From assembly GCA_900770345.1 (NCBI GenBank), contig CAAGKF010000316.1, forward strand, positions 1-34,601: 34,601 nucleotides of DNA, written 5' to 3'. This DNA comes from Lachnospiraceae bacterium. GTDB taxonomy: Bacteria; Bacillota; Clostridia; Lachnospirales; Lachnospiraceae. The notes beneath the pieces are model-generated. The model made no database searches. It had not been told where the DNA came from and was given only the letters and a program-made list of their open reading frames with translations. Position numbers and translations under genes: made by a program. This document shows, piece by piece, positions 26,102 through 33,742 of the stretch (position 1 is its first letter; the number at the start of each line of letters is the position of its first letter).

Positions 26102-26294
26102 GTGACAGCCGCGCAGAAAAGTACTCCCGCATCCATATTTGCAAAGGCTTTTCTGTCCCATCATGTATATTTTGTGTGCGCATATATTCACTATATCATT
26201 CATAATTATACTGCCTCTTTTCAGCCTAATGTTTTTCCGGCTGCTGGGATACAATAATACAGGATCTTTGTTTGAGTAGAATGGCGGTGAAACA

Positions 26295-26678
26295 ATGAGT
26301 TATGAGCTGGAACGTATTGAAGAGCTTTGCAGGGCCCGCGGCTGGAGCCATTACCGTCTGGCCATGGAGATGGATACCTCTCCTAACAACATCGGCAACC
26401 TGTTCCGCCGTACCACCATCCCCAGTATCCCTACCCTGCGGCGCATCTGTGACGTCATGGGCATTACCATGGCGCAGTTTTACAGCACGGACGGCATACA
26501 GCTTACGCTGACGGACAAGCAGAAGCAGATTCTCGAGCTTTATGATCAGCTTGCTCCCGCAGACAAGCTGAGAGCGGAAGCCTACATGGAGGGACTTTCC
26601 GACAGAGAACAGCCCTGTAAGACCAATTTACATCAGGATAAAACGCATGCGGAAAACATGCGCCGGAAGAAGGTATAA
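26295..26678 (+). CDS. XRE-family transcriptional regulator
   Basis: 127 residues. The helix-turn-helix is at the N-terminus (LCRARGWSHYRLAMEMDTSPNNIGNLFRRTTIPSIPTLRRICDVMGITMAQFY). A short helix (about 76-100, TDKQKQILELYDQL) may dimerise, and the tail is polar. It lies 193 bases after the first XRE gene; that gap has a CAGAAAAG/CTTTTCTG inverted repeat (26114-26155) and a possible promoter (TTGTGT-16-TATCAT), so it may be transcribed on its own. Targets unknown. Confidence 0.85.
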   Translation: MSYELERIEELCRARGWSHYRLAMEMDTSPNNIGNLFRRTTIPSIPTLRRICDVMGITMAQFYSTDGIQLTLTDKQKQILELYDQLAPADKLRAEAYMEGLSDREQPCKTNLHQDKTHAENMRRKKV

Positions 26679-26727
26679 ACAGGCGGTCTGAGGATTTCTT
26701 TTGCCTGAAATTCTCAAACCGCCTGTT
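26679..26727 (+). terminator. Intrinsic terminator after the second XRE gene
   Basis: The arms ACAGGCGGTCTGAGGATT and AATTCTCAAACCGCCTGT pair with two mismatches across a 12-base loop and run into TTTTCTCTTTTC. It begins at the stop codon of the XRE gene. The U-rich tail continues as the tandem repeat at 26726-26783. Confidence 0.85.
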
Positions 26728-26783
26728 TTCTCTTTTCGTGTTTTCTCTTTTCGTGTTTTCTCTTTTCGTGTTTTCTCTTTTCG
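26726..26783. repeat. Tandem repeat, 15-base unit TTTTCTCTTTTCGTG, 3.9 copies
   Basis: Three identical copies (26726-26740, 26741-26755, 26756-26770) and a 13-base partial copy. It forms the U-rich tail of the terminator upstream and lies 30 bases from the end of the minus-strand nrdD. Confidence 0.95.
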
Positions 26784-26812
26784 GTCTTTCTCTATTCTTA
26801 CAAACCGTTTCC

Positions 26813-28945
26813 TTACATACTCTTTCGCTCGGCGATCTCTGCCATCTTGGCCTCGTTAAGCCTTGTATCTCCCTTTACTCTTGAATAGCTCAGATATCCG
26901 TTCATACGGTCGATCTTGGTCAGATTTCTGCTGCCGCACCTGGGGCACACATCCATCTCCAGCTCCTCATGGCCGCAGTCGTCACAATAGGCCAGCGACA
27001 GGTTCACACCTTCATAAAAGCCCATCTTCATGGCGCGGCGCACCAGAGTGCGGATCGCTTCCTTATTGTAGCTGATGGGATACTTTACATACTGGATCTT
27101 TCCGCCGTTGCTCAGCTCCCAGAAACGGTATTCCAGGTCCTGTTTCTGGATTGGTGTAATGTCCTCCGTTACATGGCAGTGGAAGCCGTTGCTCACATAT
27201 TCCCTGTCGGACACATTTTCCACAATACCGTATTTCTTTCGGAACTGCTTTACCTGCAGACCGCACAGATTCTCCGCCGGAGTAGCATAGATGGCGTACA
27301 GATTTCCGTCCTCTTCCTTAAATTCCTCAATCTTCTTATTAATATGCTCCAGCACCTCCAGAGCAAAACGGCCGTCCTCCACCAGAGATTTTTTATTGTA
27401 CAGCTGCTGCAGCTCATTGAAAGCCGTAATACCAAAGGAAGCCGTCGCTGTTTTGAGAAGAGGCTTGATCTTGTCATGAAGTCCCAGATGGCCGCCGTAA
27501 AAACCGCCCTCGCAGTAGGCCAGCGGATTGGTGGATGCCTTCATTTCTCCCAGATAAGCATAGGTCCTGATATGAATCCTGCGGATCAGCTCCAGATAAT
27601 AGTCCAGCACCTCATAGAAATCCCTGCTTTCCTGTCTGGCCTTTGCCAGTATCATAGGCAGATGGAGACTGACAACACCGATGTTGAATCTTCCCACAAA
27701 TACCGGGGTATCCCTGTCATCCGCCGGATACATTCCCCCTCTTTCATACCAGGGGGACAGAAACGCGCGGCAGCCCATGGGAGAGATGATCTTCCCGTAG
27801 CGCTTGTACATGCCGGCAATATATCCCTTTCCCGTAAGGGACAGCCAGTCCGGATACATGGTTTTGCTGGAGCAGTCCAGACCGGCCTCAAACACATCCT
27901 CCAGCTCTCCGCCGGGACCGTGAAGCTTCTCATCATAGAGGAATACGATCTTCGGAAACAGCACCGGCTTCTTGTGGCCGGCCTTTCCCTCACCGCCCTT
28001 GCGGACATTCAGCATGGTAATGGTAGCCATCTTCGCAAAGCGGCTGGTGCCGGTTCCTGCCGTCATGGTAATAAAAGGATAATCACCGCGGCTGGAGGAT
28101 ACGGAATTAAATTTATACTCCCAGCCCTGGAAGCCCTGCTCCATCTCCCGCTGCACATCCTTCCAGGCTACCTCCTGCGCCTTTTCCTTCGGCAGGCCCA
28201 GATCCATGTATTTGTCAATATATCTGGCATAGGATTTCTCCGCATAGGGAGCCAGGATCTCCTCCACGCTGGGAACCGTAAAGCCGCCGTACTGCTGGCT
28301 GGCCGCGCTCAGCACAATATCTCCGATCACGTCAAAGGCCACGTCCAGAGTCTTTGGCTCATTGTACCACAGATTGCCCATCTCAAAGCCTCCGGTCAGG
28401 ACAGACTTTACGTCAAAAAGACAGCAGTTCATGGTATCTCTTCTGGCGGACATATCATGGATATAGATATAGCCCTCCCGGCATGCCTGAAGCTCCTCCA
28501 CCGTCATAAAAAACTTCTGATACAGGGATTTGTTCAGCTCGTTAAAGATCAGGCTGCGCTTGGTAGAAACCAGAGCGCTGTCCGTATTGCTGTTCTCCTT
28601 GTCACCGATATACATGATGGACTGACTTTTCTTATATACATCATCCAGCATCTGCACAAAATCCTGCTTGTAGTTGCGGTAATCCCGATAGCTCTTAGCT
28701 ACGATGGGATTCACCTTTTCCAGAGCTCCCTCCACAATATTGTGCATCTGCGCAATAGGAATCAGCGGAGACTCCATGCTCTCCGCTTTCTCCTCCACGA
28801 AATCACAGATAAACTGGATCTCCGATCTTGTAAATACGATCATGGCACGCTCGGCCGACTTGCTGATGGCCGCCACCACCTTCTGAACATTAAAATCCTC
28901 TCTGGTGCCGTCCTTTTTTACCACCTTTATTTCACTGCATTTCAT
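26813..28945 (-). CDS. nrdD: Anaerobic ribonucleoside-triphosphate reductase, second paralogue
   Basis: 710 residues. An ATP-cone (IKVVKKDGTREDFNVQKVVAAI) precedes the NrdD barrel; late zinc-ligand cysteines are in YCDDCGHEELEMDVCPRCGS and the glycyl-radical site is in RMNGYLSYSR (Gly683), 27 residues from the end. There is no redoxin domain, unlike the other NrdD. The start at 28945 is preferred over 28951 because GAGGG is then 6 bases upstream. It seems to be a single-gene unit with its own promoter region and a possible NrdR site. The reductant may be formate or a separate redoxin; the sequence alone does not settle this. It needs NrdG, presumably that of the other operon. Confidence 0.93.
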   Translation of the reverse strand: MKCSEIKVVKKDGTREDFNVQKVVAAISKSAERAMIVFTRSEIQFICDFVEEKAESMESPLIPIAQMHNIVEGALEKVNPIVAKSYRDYRNYKQDFVQMLDDVYKKSQSIMYIGDKENSNTDSALVSTKRSLIFNELNKSLYQKFFMTVEELQACREGYIYIHDMSARRDTMNCCLFDVKSVLTGGFEMGNLWYNEPKTLDVAFDVIGDIVLSAASQQYGGFTVPSVEEILAPYAEKSYARYIDKYMDLGLPKEKAQEVAWKDVQREMEQGFQGWEYKFNSVSSSRGDYPFITMTAGTGTSRFAKMATITMLNVRKGGEGKAGHKKPVLFPKIVFLYDEKLHGPGGELEDVFEAGLDCSSKTMYPDWLSLTGKGYIAGMYKRYGKIISPMGCRAFLSPWYERGGMYPADDRDTPVFVGRFNIGVVSLHLPMILAKARQESRDFYEVLDYYLELIRRIHIRTYAYLGEMKASTNPLAYCEGGFYGGHLGLHDKIKPLLKTATASFGITAFNELQQLYNKKSLVEDGRFALEVLEHINKKIEEFKEEDGNLYAIYATPAENLCGLQVKQFRKKYGIVENVSDREYVSNGFHCHVTEDITPIQKQDLEYRFWELSNGGKIQYVKYPISYNKEAIRTLVRRAMKMGFYEGVNLSLAYCDDCGHEELEMDVCPRCGSRNLTKIDRMNGYLSYSRVKGDTRLNEAKMAEIAERKSM

Positions 28946-28979
28946 CTGCATCCCTCACTTGTTGTACTAACATCCAAAA

Positions 28980-28995
28980 ATACCATATCTTGTGG
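28980..28995 (-). promoter_or_regulatory. Possible NrdR-box-like site upstream of the second nrdD
   Basis: On the minus strand CCACAAGATATGGTAT matches 12 of 16 positions of the NrdR consensus ACACWATATATWGTGT. NrdR boxes normally occur in pairs about three turns apart; I found only one credible copy, so confidence is low. Confidence 0.25.
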
Positions 28996-29077
28996 TTATT
29001 TCATTCTCTCTGCACATCATATTCGGTGCGGATGTATGTTATCGTACCATGGAAGAGACGCTGCGTCAAGATGGTTT

Positions 29078-29902
29078 TTACCTGAGTCTCCGCATTTCGC
29101 ACACCACCGGCGGGGATGTTTTCCGGTACGACTTTTCAGAATTTTTGTCATTCCAGGCAGCAAGATAAGAGATACACGGCCATACAGAATTCCTCTTTAA
29201 AATTTTATCCATAACTGCTGCTGTTTCTATCCTGTATCCTCTGCTTTCCATATATACAAGAACTCCATACCATATAACCACAGCATCCAGCGCATTATCC
29301 GTATTTTCCGCCGCGTCCTCCGCCTCCTGCATCTCCACATTTCCACAAAACATTTCAATTACCATTTTATAGGCGGTGTGATGTCCTGCCTGTATATCGC
29401 TGTGATAGTTTTTCATCAGGTCATCCGGCAGATTTCCCCGACAGCAGCTGAGTATATACCAGTAAAAAACTGCAGCAGCCATCTCATCTTTGCACGGCAG
29501 ACATTTTCCAAACCACGATGCCGCCTGGGCATACTCACCGCGCAGATAGTGCCAAACACCCATAGGATAAGCTGCGGTTTTCTCCTTAATGCCAGTATCA
29601 AAACTGCGCTTATATGCCTCCTTCGCCTCATCAAAACGCCGGAGAGTCAGCAGGGCTCCACCCAGGCGAATATACAGCATCGGATCATCCCAACGGATTT
29701 TTTCGGCTGTCCGGTATATTTCAACCGCTTCCCGAAATCTGTACTGAGCCGCCAAAAGATTGCCCAGCCTTACCCGACTGGAGTAATCATCCGATTCCCT
29801 CAGCCAGAACATCTCTTCTGTATCCTCTGTCATACAGCAGGCATTTCCCAGCTGGCTTTCCAGAGAAGCATATTTTTCTTCCTCTTTTCCTATTTTTCCC
29901 AT
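29078..29902 (-). CDS. Cysteine-rich TPR protein at the end of the lar operon
   Basis: 274 residues, apparently soluble, no signal peptide. Helical repeats resembling tetratricopeptides are visible in the middle (LGNLLAAQYRFREAVEIYRTAEK, RLGGALLTLRRFDEAKEAYKRS, GVWHYLRGEYAQAASWFGKCL). Cysteines are frequent and often paired (CC at 22-23, CLPC, SCC), which could bind metal or reflect an intracellular anaerobic protein. The start overlaps the larC stop by 13 bases, so translation is probably coupled, and the ribosome binding site is weak, as expected for re-initiation. TPR proteins are not standard members of lar operons; a scaffold or chaperone role in cofactor making or transfer is inference. 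Confidence 0.7.
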   Translation of the reverse strand: MGKIGKEEEKYASLESQLGNACCMTEDTEEMFWLRESDDYSSRVRLGNLLAAQYRFREAVEIYRTAEKIRWDDPMLYIRLGGALLTLRRFDEAKEAYKRSFDTGIKEKTAAYPMGVWHYLRGEYAQAASWFGKCLPCKDEMAAAVFYWYILSCCRGNLPDDLMKNYHSDIQAGHHTAYKMVIEMFCGNVEMQEAEDAAENTDNALDAVVIWYGVLVYMESRGYRIETAAVMDKILKRNSVWPCISYLAAWNDKNSEKSYRKTSPPVVCEMRRLR

Positions 29903-31182
29903 GATTTAACCAGTCTTACCGCCTCTGAAATACTGACCTGACGTTCTCTCGCAATTCTTGCAATATCCTCATATTCATATTTTTCCCGTATTACATCATA
30001 TCCCGAAGATACCTTTTTCCTTACATCTCCCAGATCAGTAGCTATGGTTTTCACCGTACGCGAAAGAATATATCTTCGGCTGAGATTCTCGCGAATACCG
30101 AGAGTTGTGGTATATTTAAATATCAACCGGATCATCTGTTCCCTGTCTTCCTCCCGACACATCACACAGAGGATCACGCCCGGACGGGATTTTTTCATAC
30201 CTGCGGCAACCGTATATACATCCAATGCTCCGGCGGCAAAAAACTGTTCTTCGGCAAATCCCACAGCCTCCGGCGTCATATCATCCAGGTTGCAGCAAAG
30301 CTCGGCAACTCTGTCTGCGCATTCATCCGTTTCTCCTAACAGAGCACGGACACAATTAGCTGCCGTAAAATCTTTTTTTCCCATGCCGTAGCCCACAGCT
30401 GCTGTTCTCATTACCGGCATATCTCCAAAACCGGTCGCAAAGTATTTCAGAAGGGCCGCTCCCGTAGGCGTACAAAGCTCACTTTTAATTCCTCCTCCGT
30501 AAATCGGAACCCCCTTCAGAATATATGCCGTAGCCGGAGCGGGAACCGGAAGGATCCCATGTGCACACGCAACGTGTCCGCTGCCTACATGAATCGGCGA
30601 AACAATTACCTGCTGAGGAGCAATACGGTCCATCAGCATGCAGACCGCAGTTATATCGGCCACAGCATCCATCGTACCAACCTCATGAAAATGAACCTCT
30701 GTTACAGGAACACCATGCGCATGGCTCTCTGCCTCCGCAATCAGAGAATACACAGCCAAAATATCCGTTTTTATTTTTTCAGAAAGAGGAAGCTCTCCGA
30801 TGATATGCTCTATCTCGTGCATACCGCTGTGACGGTGGGCATGTTCTTCCTTATGGTCATGACTGTGCGCATGGTCATGATCGTGGTTATGTCCCTGGCT
30901 GTGATCGTGGCTGTGATCGTGGCTGTGATCGTGGCTGTGATCGTGGCTGTGATCGTGACCGGTCAGAAACTCCCCTTCTTCTTCTCCATTTATCTTTACT
31001 GAAATATGTGTGCCCCTAATCCCGCATTTTGCTGACATTTCCGCAGAAACGTCAACCCCCGGTATCCCCAGTCTGTTCAGTTCATAAAGAAAATTATCCC
31101 GATCCGGCAAGAGCTCCAGAAGAGCTGCAGTCAGCATATCTCCTGCCGCTCCCATGCCGCAGTCTAAATACAAAATTTTCAT
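29890..31182 (-). CDS. larC: LarC, nickel insertion enzyme of pincer-cofactor synthesis
   Basis: 430 residues in one frame. LarC inserts nickel, using CTP, into the dithio-pyridinium nucleotide made by LarB and LarE. The start LYLDCGMGAAGDM and the later HFHEVGTMDAVADI, HVGSGHVACAHG and TPTGAALLKYF motifs are typical. A His/Asp-rich segment of about 45 residues (around 75-120), formed by HDHS repeats, suits nickel binding. In Lactiplantibacillus LarC is produced by a ribosomal frameshift between two frames; here no shift is needed. GGAGG lies 13 bases before the start, in the larB tail. Confidence 0.94.
   Translation of the reverse strand: MKILYLDCGMGAAGDMLTAALLELLPDRDNFLYELNRLGIPGVDVSAEMSAKCGIRGTHISVKINGEEEGEFLTGHDHSHDHSHDHSHDHSHDHSQGHNHDHDHAHSHDHKEEHAHRHSGMHEIEHIIGELPLSEKIKTDILAVYSLIAEAESHAHGVPVTEVHFHEVGTMDAVADITAVCMLMDRIAPQQVIVSPIHVGSGHVACAHGILPVPAPATAYILKGVPIYGGGIKSELCTPTGAALLKYFATGFGDMPVMRTAAVGYGMGKKDFTAANCVRALLGETDECADRVAELCCNLDDMTPEAVGFAEEQFFAAGALDVYTVAAGMKKSRPGVILCVMCREEDREQMIRLIFKYTTTLGIRENLSRRYILSRTVKTIATDLGDVRKKVSSGYDVIREKYEYEDIARIARERQVSISEAVRLVKSWEK
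30895..30960. repeat. Tandem 12-base repeat inside larC encoding a His-Asp-His-Ser run
   Basis: GTGATCGTGGCT (plus strand) occurs four times exactly from 30901 to 30948, followed by a diverged partial copy and preceded by a partial one. The repeat keeps frame and encodes the nickel-binding-like segment, so copy number may vary between strains. Confidence 0.95.
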
Positions 31183-31184
31183 TT

Positions 31185-31940
31185 TTACTTTTTCACCTCC
31201 ATATGATTGATCATGCTTGCCAGATATCCCGCACCGAATCCATTATCGATATTGACTACCGATACTCCACTGGCACAGGAATTCAGCATGGAAAGAAGAG
31301 CTGAAACTCCATGAAATGACGCTCCATAGCCCACGCTTGAAGGAACAGCAATTACCGGACAGTCCGCAAGTCCTCCGATCACACTGGCCAACGCGCCTTC
31401 CATTCCGGCTACAGCAATAATAACACTGGCTTCCATAATATCATCCAGATGGGCAAGAAGCCTGTGCAGCCCCGCAACGCCCACATCATACAGCCGAACG
31501 ACCTCACAGCCATGTACCTGCGCGGTAAGTACCGCTTCCTCCGCTACCGGAATATCGCTCGTTCCTCCTGTGGCCACAACAACCTTTCCAATTCCGTCCG
31601 GCTCAGGAATTGTGCCGATCATACCTGCTCTGGCTTCCGGGTAATACTCCATGGGATGAACTTCTTCAATCTGTTCAGCTGTTTCCCGGCTGAGACGTGT
31701 AATTAAAATCCGCCGCTGTCCGCCGGCCAGCATTTTTCCTGCTATACCAATAATCTGGGCTGCTGTTTTTCCCTCGCCATAAATCACCTCCGCCGCCCCC
31801 TGCCGAATACTCCGATGAAAATCTACCTTGGCATATCCAATGTCTTCAAAAGGTTTTTTCTTCATCGACAACAACGCTTCATCCACTGTCATCTCACCGG
31901 ACTGCACTGCTTCCAGAATTGTTCGAATCTCATTTCTCAT
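31185..31940 (-). CDS. larB: LarB, carboxylase/hydrolase of nicotinic acid adenine dinucleotide
   Basis: 251 residues, PurE-like C-terminal fold. LarB carboxylates the pyridinium ring of NaAD and cleaves the phosphoanhydride, the first step to the nickel-pincer nucleotide. Marks are KVDFHRSIRQGAAEVIYGEGKT, VVATGGTSDIPVAEEA, YDVGVAGLHRLL, VAGMEGALASVIGGL and SVGYGASFHG. GGAGGG stands 6 bases before the start, and the start overlaps the larE stop (ATGA). The larC start follows the stop after 2 bases. Confidence 0.95.
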   Translation of the reverse strand: MRNEIRTILEAVQSGEMTVDEALLSMKKKPFEDIGYAKVDFHRSIRQGAAEVIYGEGKTAAQIIGIAGKMLAGGQRRILITRLSRETAEQIEEVHPMEYYPEARAGMIGTIPEPDGIGKVVVATGGTSDIPVAEEAVLTAQVHGCEVVRLYDVGVAGLHRLLAHLDDIMEASVIIAVAGMEGALASVIGGLADCPVIAVPSSVGYGASFHGVSALLSMLNSCASGVSVVNIDNGFGAGYLASMINHMEVKK

Positions 31941-32683
31941 GTTCTTCCCTCCAGATCCAAAAGTACGGCAGAATAATATTTTCTCAGTTCAGCAATAATT
32001 TTTTCGCGTTTTTTCATAACATCGCAGAGCTGCCCGGCAGGCAGCTGCAGCTTTGCGGCGCTTCCCGCAAAACGAACACGAAAATCTGTAAAGCCAAGAG
32101 AAAACAGATAATTCTCTGCCGCCTCGGTCATCTGCAGCTTTTCTTCCGTAATCTGATCTCCGGCAGAAATACGGGTAGCAAGACAGGCATATGCCGGTTT
32201 ATCCCAGGTAAAAAGTCCTGCTTCCCGTGAAAGGCGCCTGATCTCTTTTTTATCCAGACCACATTCCCGCAGCGGTGACAATACCCTCAATTCCTTCAGA
32301 GCACGCATTCCCGGCCGGTCATCTGCATCATCAGAAGCATTGGTGCCATCCAGCAGCACAGAAAATCCGTCTTTTTCTGCCGCTTCCAAAATAGTTTCAA
32401 ATATTATTTTTTTACAGAAATAGCAGCGGTTTGCCGGATTAGCCGCAACATTTTCCGATTCCAGTACATGCGCTTTAAGAATCTGCATATCCGCACTCAG
32501 GTCCTTTGCAAGGTGGAGTGCATCATCCAGCTCAAACTGAGGCTGAAATTCAGATTTTACATAGTATGCTTTGATTTCCGCGCCATATTTTTTTGCCGCA
32601 TACAGCAAATACGAAGAATCCGCTCCTCCGGAAAAAGCCAGAGCAGTTTTCGGATGAATTTGAAAAAAAGTCGAAAGCTCCAT
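31937..32683 (-). CDS. larE: LarE, sulfur transferase of pincer-cofactor synthesis, three-cysteine type
   Basis: 248 residues. The ATP-pyrophosphatase loop is SGGADSS (18-24). LarE adds the two sulfurs to the LarB product after AMP activation. Three cysteines are present, C87 and C90 in NRCYFCKK and C167 in YACLATRIS. The Lactiplantibacillus enzyme sacrifices its single cysteine; enzymes with all three cysteines, as in Thermotoga, hold a [4Fe-4S] cluster and act catalytically. This protein therefore belongs by residues to the cluster type. A start at 32695 is also possible; 32683 has GGGGA about 6 bases upstream. Confidence 0.93.
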   Translation of the reverse strand: MELSTFFQIHPKTALAFSGGADSSYLLYAAKKYGAEIKAYYVKSEFQPQFELDDALHLAKDLSADMQILKAHVLESENVAANPANRCYFCKKIIFETILEAAEKDGFSVLLDGTNASDDADDRPGMRALKELRVLSPLRECGLDKKEIRRLSREAGLFTWDKPAYACLATRISAGDQITEEKLQMTEAAENYLFSLGFTDFRVRFAGSAAKLQLPAGQLCDVMKKREKIIAELRKYYSAVLLDLEGRT

Positions 32684-32701
32684 AATCGTCCCCATCCATT
32701 A

Positions 32702-32730
32702 CAAAACGACCCTGCTTTTTGCAGGACCGC
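32702..32730 (-). terminator. Weak intrinsic terminator or attenuator between the membrane pair and larE
   Basis: On the minus strand CGGTCCTGC-AAAAA-GCAGGGTCG forms a 9-pair stem with two G-T pairs, followed by TTTTGT. The tail is short and larE starts about 20 bases further on with no separate promoter seen, so partial read-through is likely. Confidence 0.6.
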
Positions 32731-32743
32731 TTTTTACCAGAAA

Positions 32744-33061
32744 TTACCCTTTTTTCTGTAGCAATGCTGCTTTTACAATGCCTTTAGGGTCATGAAACAG
32801 CAGTACGACCAGCCAGATAACCATGCCAAGGGCAATCACGGACAATCCTAAATAAAGATCATTCAGCATATCCGCAGGGGCAGGAGCAAAATATTCCGCT
32901 CCCAGTTCTGCATATTCAAAAATCGCGTCAACGAACCACATAATGGACGCGCCCCAGTACATCCAGCAGAGAATTCCAAGTTTCAATTCGCTTTTCGGCG
33001 CATTTTTATACCAGAGAACAGTACAGATAACCGCAGCAAAAACAGTCGTAAGTAATGTCAT
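32744..33061 (-). CDS. Unrecognised small membrane protein, second gene of the lar operon
   Basis: 105 residues with three predicted membrane helices (about 2-18, 27-48, 68-90). The second is aromatic-rich, CWMYWGASIMWFVDAIFEY, with an aspartate and glutamate that are unusual inside a membrane. The loop before helix three is acidic with prolines (FAPAPADML). I recognise no family. GAGGAGG stands a few bases before the start and only 10 bases separate it from the upstream membrane gene, so the two probably form a complex. It is followed by a weak terminator and then larE. A role in nickel or cofactor handling is inference from position. Confidence 0.7.
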   Translation of the reverse strand: MTLLTTVFAAVICTVLWYKNAPKSELKLGILCWMYWGASIMWFVDAIFEYAELGAEYFAPAPADMLNDLYLGLSVIALGMVIWLVVLLFHDPKGIVKAALLQKKG

Positions 33062-33071
33062 ATGTACCTCC

Positions 33072-33506
33072 TCACTCAGTCACAGCACGAGCAGCTTCAT
33101 TTTTTGCCCGTTTTTCAATACTGCCAGTAACCGCAAGCATGCCAAGCCATGCAGCAGTAACAAAAACAGCCATAGTCACACCCACTGTAGACATTTCCTG
33201 AAGCATGACCGCCGCATCCTCCGGATTGCCTGCAGCAGTCAGAAACGGAAACCACGGAGTTACTTCTCCATGCCATACATGCTCAAACGCAAGCAGTGCC
33301 GATCCGCCCCAGAGAAGCTTGTTAAGCCATTGAAGCTTTTTATAAAAAGGGAGCTCTGCCGGCTTCTCTTCACAGGGAATTTCTCCCTGATCAGCTTTCC
33401 GGAGCACAATCTCTTTTTCCCTTGACTCCTTCTCCTTTGACTCCATCACCTTTGCCGCCACGGTTGTAACAACTGCCTCCGCAGCAGGGACAAGAAAACA
33501 TGCCAT
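33072..33506 (-). CDS. Unrecognised membrane protein, first gene of the lar operon
   Basis: 144 residues. An N-terminal hydrophobic helix (ACFLVPAAEAVVTTVAAKVM), a charged cytoplasmic stretch (about 22-50), then two further hydrophobic segments around LLWGGSALLAFEHVWHG and VGVTMAVFVTAAWLGMLAV. Two histidines and a glutamate lie close together in FEHVWHGEVTPW, a possible metal or heme site. I do not recognise the family. Strong AGGAGG 8-9 bases before the ATG at 33506. It sits right after the attenuator-like leader, so it is the first gene whose expression that leader would control. The pair with the next gene is likely functional. Confidence 0.7.
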   Translation of the reverse strand: MACFLVPAAEAVVTTVAAKVMESKEKESREKEIVLRKADQGEIPCEEKPAELPFYKKLQWLNKLLWGGSALLAFEHVWHGEVTPWFPFLTAAGNPEDAAVMLQEMSTVGVTMAVFVTAAWLGMLAVTGSIEKRAKNEAARAVTE

Positions 33507-33736
33507 ATCTTTTTCCTCCTTTATAGCCTTATCTTTTTAGAATCCTGATATTCCCGCCGGCAAATTGAAAAACTGATCCGCCGGGAAGAAAGTATGCTTT
33601 TTCAACAAAAAAAAGCATACCGCCCTTCTTCAGAAAAGCTGTATACCTTCATGTGTACATTAATATTCGCTATATTCTTTATTTCTGCTTCAAATTTCGG
33701 ATGCTTCTGCATCTGATACCCGACTTCCTGCCGATA
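33507..33736 (-). promoter_or_regulatory. Structured leader with intrinsic terminator: candidate riboswitch or attenuator of the lar operon
   Basis: About 230 nt from the predicted transcript start to the first start codon. The 5' part has a GAUGC-AGAA-GCAUC hairpin (33700-33713) and an AAUAU-AGCGA-AUAUU hairpin (33662-33676). An intrinsic terminator follows: GUAUACAGCUUUUC, loop UGAA, GAAGGGCGGUAUGC (33615-33646; one A-G mismatch, some G-U pairs), then eight U (33607-33614). Further on, GUAUGCUUUUU can pair perfectly with AAAAAGCAUAC (33592-33620), and UUCCCGGCGG with CCGGCGGGAA (one mismatch, around 33551-33590). A terminator between a promoter and its own first gene is the mark of attenuation control. 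The part ahead of it matches no riboswitch I can recognise; a class I do not know is possible. Confidence 0.6.
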
Positions 33737-33742
33737 TCATAA

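Noticed and set aside
25847..26254. 135-codon minus-strand frame opposite the first XRE gene
   Set aside because: The plus-strand XRE frame has a helix-turn-helix and ribosome binding site; the minus frame has neither.
29012..29029. GCAC-10-GTGC palindrome as second NrdR box
   Set aside because: Inner spacing is 10 instead of 8 and only about 10 of 16 consensus positions match.
26969..29200. 743-codon open frame on the plus strand across the second nrdD
   Set aside because: It is antisense to a clear NrdD with all motifs and its translation has no recognisable domain; it reflects codon bias of nrdD.
30895..30960. Short regular repeat as a CRISPR array
   Set aside because: Units are 12 bases, contiguous without spacers and in frame within larC.
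33592..33620. GUAUGCUUUUU/AAAAAGCAUAC hairpin as the classical anti-terminator of the lar leader
   Set aside because: Its 3' arm is transcribed only after the U8 tract, too late to prevent termination; any anti-terminator must use upstream sequence.
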